64,000 nucleotides of DNA. Source: Algorimicrobium sediminis. Lineage in GTDB: Bacteria; Bacteroidota; Bacteroidia; Flavobacteriales; Flavobacteriaceae. A model generated the notes under the pieces. The model saw only the letters and a list, made by a program, of their open reading frames with translations, was not told the DNA's origin and searched no databases. Below, in pieces: positions 61,469 to 64,000 of this stretch. The stretch is from contig NZ_JBHULS010000001.1 in the NCBI RefSeq assembly GCF_042684585.1, positions 744,001 to 808,000 on the forward strand, read 5' to 3'. Position 1 is the stretch's first letter; every line of letters starts with the position of its first letter. Both the position numbers and the translations under genes were made by a program.

Positions 61469-62017
61469 TTACTTATTTTCTAAAATAAATGTTCTTGTTA
61501 GTAATCTGTTTGAAGCCTTGTCATAATATTCTATTACAAAATCTCCAGAACTATTAAAATAACCGATACCTGTGTAATGTGCCGTTTTAAATTGGTATCG
61601 GCCAGCTTCGTTCGATGATTTGGCTGTTCCAAATTTGGTGTTTGTTGCTGCATCCATAACCTGAAAGCCGCTTGTGCTCTTTACAAAATTGTAGATTTTT
61701 CCGTTTTGTTTTAAACGCACCATTTTAATTTTAGAATCGTAAAATGGATCGTTATCCACATCTAAAGCTATTGTTTTAGAAATTTTTGTATTCGTGGCAT
61801 CCAATCGTTTCTGATTAATTTTGTGTTTATCACTTTCCGCTAATTTTACGTTTGCAGATTTGGTGGTTGTAATTTTCACCTTATTTTCAATCGTTTTTTC
61901 ACCGTTATTTATTGTTACTGTTTTGGTAGTTGTTTCCTTTTGCTTATCGCGATCGTCTTCTTGAGCTAACAGAAAGCCCGAACACATAAATAAGCTCATA
62001 TATATAAGTGTTTTCAT
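61469..62017 (-). CDS. Secreted protein, unknown
   Basis: 182 residues with a signal peptide (1-18, ending FLLAQ). A Lys/Thr-rich segment (~25-75) leads to a C-terminal beta-rich domain (about 90-182) with GRYQFKTAHYTGIGYFNSSGDFVIEYYD. No known motif. It lies downstream of mscS on the same strand with 35 bases between them and may be cotranscribed. Confidence 0.65.
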   Translation of the reverse strand: MKTLIYMSLFMCSGFLLAQEDDRDKQKETTTKTVTINNGEKTIENKVKITTTKSANVKLAESDKHKINQKRLDATNTKISKTIALDVDNDPFYDSKIKMVRLKQNGKIYNFVKSTSGFQVMDAATNTKFGTAKSSNEAGRYQFKTAHYTGIGYFNSSGDFVIEYYDKASNRLLTRTFILENK

Positions 62018-62052
62018 TTTAATTAATTTTTAAATTTATACTGTTTGTTTGT

Positions 62053-62934
62053 CTATTTATTAGCTTGCTTAAGATTTAATTGGTTGTTAAACTCCAAGGT
62101 TCTAATAGGAAATGGAATGTTTATTCCCGCTTTATCGTAGGCCGCTTTTATGGCCATCATGGCTTTACTTTGTGCCGCTAATTTATCCTTCATATTTATG
62201 GCCTCAATCCAGAATCGGCATACATAATTAATTGAACTGTCGGCAAACTCGGTGTAATAAAATTCAACATCGTCTGCCGTTTCTACACCATTAAAGGCAT
62301 TGCTTATAGCTTTTTGCGTAAGGGCTTTTACATGTTCTAAATCAGATTCGTAACCTACCCCACAGGTAATATGAATACGCATGGTTTTGGTTAGAGCATA
62401 ATTTTTTAAAGGATTTTCTAAAATAGCCTTATTTGGTAAAATAACTACTTTATTATCAGCTTCTTTTAAAACGAAATTTTTTAAATTAATATCTAAAATT
62501 TCTCCCGAAAATCCGTTTGTTTCAACCCAGTTTCCTATTTGTATTTTCTTTCTAAACGATAAAACAATACCGGCAACGGTGTTGGATAATGTATTTTGTA
62601 ATGCCAAACCTATAGCCAATCCAGCTACACCAGCCGTGGCCAACAATGAGGTTAAGGTTTTACTTAAATTTAGTATGCCCAGGGATAAAAACAAACCCAA
62701 CAACACAATTACAATAGCCGATAAACGGGACACCATTTTACTAACGGAATCCTGACTAACGTGTTTGGATACCAAACGGAACGTTAATTTGTTTATATGT
62801 TTAGCTGCTATATAGGAAGCAATTACTACCAGTATGGCCAAACCAAAATTTGGTAAATATTCTATTATGGTATTAAACCAGACTTCTAGTTTGTTGTAAA
62901 GGTTATCTAATGCTTCAGAAAATTGGTTTTTCAT
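62053..62934 (-). CDS. mscS: Mechanosensitive channel MscS family
   Basis: 293-residue small mechanosensitive channel. Three N-terminal helices are followed by the pore helix GLAIGLALQNTLSNTVAGIVL (about 108-128), matching the TM3 Gly/Ala-packed pattern, then the beta domain (IGNWVETNGFSGEILDINLKNFVLK) and a C-terminal domain. It protects the cell from hypo-osmotic shock. A Dps gene lies just upstream on the same strand. Confidence 0.93.
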   Translation of the reverse strand: MKNQFSEALDNLYNKLEVWFNTIIEYLPNFGLAILVVIASYIAAKHINKLTFRLVSKHVSQDSVSKMVSRLSAIVIVLLGLFLSLGILNLSKTLTSLLATAGVAGLAIGLALQNTLSNTVAGIVLSFRKKIQIGNWVETNGFSGEILDINLKNFVLKEADNKVVILPNKAILENPLKNYALTKTMRIHITCGVGYESDLEHVKALTQKAISNAFNGVETADDVEFYYTEFADSSINYVCRFWIEAINMKDKLAAQSKAMMAIKAAYDKAGINIPFPIRTLEFNNQLNLKQANK

Positions 62935-62995
62935 CTAAATAAATTGGTTGTTAGGGTTTTTAAATAATTAGGTAATGGACTGTTTAGAAATTAAA

Positions 62996-63499
62996 TTAGG
63001 CTTCAATCATATTCTTGTTTAAAGCTTCTTTGGTATCCTTACTCCAAGCCGCTAACATCCAGCTAGATTTTTCTAACTCACGAATGTAAGCACCAATTAA
63101 GTCTATGGTACCTTCGTCCGAAACATCGTCTGCTTTTTCCAACACAACATTCATTTGTTTTAATAATTTGCCGTGGTCTTCAATGGTTTCTGCCACCATC
63201 TCTTTATCGGTTAATAAGGCAGCCGATTCAGACAATGAGGATGTTTTTAAATAATCGCTGTATTTGCTCATTGGGTGATAGCGCAGGGTTAAAATGCGTT
63301 CGGCAATTTCATCTATTTTAATGCGGGCATCGGTGTACAATTCTTCAAACTTATTGTGCAAATCAAAGAAGTTTTCGCCTAAAATATTCCAGTGATTGCT
63401 GCGTAGTTTTTGGTAGTATAAATGGTAATCTGCTAGAAGTGTATTTAGCTCTACTACTACGGGTAATAATTTTTCATCTTGCATGTTTAAATAACTCAT
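62996..63499 (-). CDS. dps: Dps family DNA-protection protein
   Basis: 167-residue ferritin-like protein that stores iron as it consumes H2O2. The ferroxidase site is HWNILGENFFDLHNKFEELYTDARIKIDEIAER, with His, Asp and Glu residues spread over two subunits as usual. It lies ~60 bases upstream of mscS, so the two could form a stress operon. Confidence 0.93.
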   Translation of the reverse strand: MSYLNMQDEKLLPVVVELNTLLADYHLYYQKLRSNHWNILGENFFDLHNKFEELYTDARIKIDEIAERILTLRYHPMSKYSDYLKTSSLSESAALLTDKEMVAETIEDHGKLLKQMNVVLEKADDVSDEGTIDLIGAYIRELEKSSWMLAAWSKDTKEALNKNMIEA

Positions 63500-63557
63500 A
63501 ATTTATATATTTTTATTGGTTCACTATATAAACTATGGGATATTTAAAAAATGTCAA

Positions 63558-63577
63558 GGCCTTTAACGGCCTTTAAC
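63558..63577. repeat. Tandem decamer upstream of dps
   Basis: GGCCTTTAAC occurs twice in tandem, followed by another GG, about 60 bases upstream of the dps start. It may be a regulator site. Confidence 0.4.
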
Positions 63578-63620
63578 GGATTTAAGGTTTTATTAACTTA
63601 AATTATGTTAATAAAAACAA

Positions 63621-63645
63621 ACTATGTTAAAGTTTTTAACATAGT
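63621..63645 (-). terminator. Terminator after truA
   Basis: ACTATGTTAAA and TTTAACATAGT form an 11-bp stem around a 3-base loop, with T-rich sequence downstream on the minus strand. Confidence 0.75.
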
Positions 63646-63651
63646 AACCAT

Positions 63652-64000
63652 TTAATTTTCATGTGTATAAGTAACGGAATTTAAAATTAATCCAGATGCC
63701 GGTGCAACATAATAAATGGAAACCTGATGCGAATTGGTTAAGCTATTGGTAATATCTTGAAGGGATTTGGTTCCTTTTCCTACCTCTATTAAAGCCCCCA
63801 TCATGAGTCTAATTTGATTGCGCATAAAACCTTTTCCTGTTACGCGAAGAATGAAAGATTCTTCGGGAAAAAAATTAGCTGTAAATAGGTTGTTTTCTAC
63901 AATTTCGCAGGTAATAATTTCTCTGTTATAAACACCGTGATCTGTTGGTTTGTAGCAATATGATTTAAAATTATGAAAGCCTTCAAATAATTTGGCAGCT
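63652..64000 (-). CDS. truA: tRNA pseudouridine synthase A, C-terminal part
   Basis: No start lies inside the window, so the gene runs past the end. The visible 116 codons read FEGFHNF, then VTGKGFMRNQIRLMMGALIEVGKG, then APASGLILNSVTY, matching the C-terminal third of TruA, which forms pseudouridine at tRNA positions 38-40. The catalytic Asp lies in the missing part. Because the frame has no ATG at its open end it is easily overlooked. Confidence 0.85.
   Translation of the reverse strand, partial: AAKLFEGFHNFKSYCYKPTDHGVYNREIITCEIVENNLFTANFFPEESFILRVTGKGFMRNQIRLMMGALIEVGKGTKSLQDITNSLTNSHQVSIYYVAPASGLILNSVTYTHEN

Overview
The window looks like chromosomal DNA of a marine-type Flavobacteriaceae member (Bacteroidota). 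It is AT-rich. Genes mostly lack Shine-Dalgarno sites. Many upstream regions carry a Bacteroidota-type -7 element (TAnnTTTG). Two proteins end in type IX secretion (T9SS) sorting domains, one type A and one type B. Gene content (RibB with a dead GTP cyclohydrolase half, an LptF/G-type permease, LolA, FtsK, a topoisomerase III with a DAGQEG toprim motif) fits the same group. The genus cannot be named from sequence reading alone.

Layout. 1-6842: end of a T9SS leucine-rich-repeat protein, two rRNA methyltransferases, a DEAD-box helicase, a cold-shock protein with a structured leader, a porin and a YdjM-like membrane protein. 6852-14742: a nine-gene operon on the minus strand for a tripartite ABC-2 exporter (TetR, TolC, HlyD-type lipoprotein, small lipoprotein, OsmC, two ATPases, two permeases), with a strong palindromic operator at its promoter. 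14758-24676: a 55-residue membrane protein, topoisomerase III, a LysM/M23 peptidase, an old-yellow-enzyme/alcohol-dehydrogenase pair, a lipoprotein, a second DEAD-box helicase and two facing DoxX-like proteins. 24893-33098: lipoamide dehydrogenase, an S41 peptidase, an Lrp/gamma-lyase/NhaC group, and a peroxiredoxin/thioredoxin/small-protein cassette. 33321-41183: fasciclin, Tpx, diacylglycerol kinase, FtsK, LolA, LptF/G-type permease and RibB. 41310-43426: an aminotransferase, a nitroreductase and tRNA-Ser(UGA).

43430-45927 is the accessory region and the most interesting part. It holds a three-gene hipB-hipS-hipT toxin-antitoxin operon, a split HipA kinase of the HipBST type. Upstream are three near-identical operator-like repeats starting exactly 40 bp apart, and behind it is a short scrambled gene remnant. 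45928-49938 has a YbbA/YbbP-type exporter divergent from a TesA-like esterase, the same arrangement as in E. coli. The rest includes a cupin, a Crp/Fnr regulator with a palindrome at its promoter, a desaturase, a second cold-shock protein, a 1598-residue T9SS protein with six 291-bp tandem repeats, an intradiol-dioxygenase-like secreted protein, a thioesterase, MscS, Dps and the C-terminal part of TruA running off the window end.

All functional calls come from reading motifs and from remembered family knowledge; no database search was possible.
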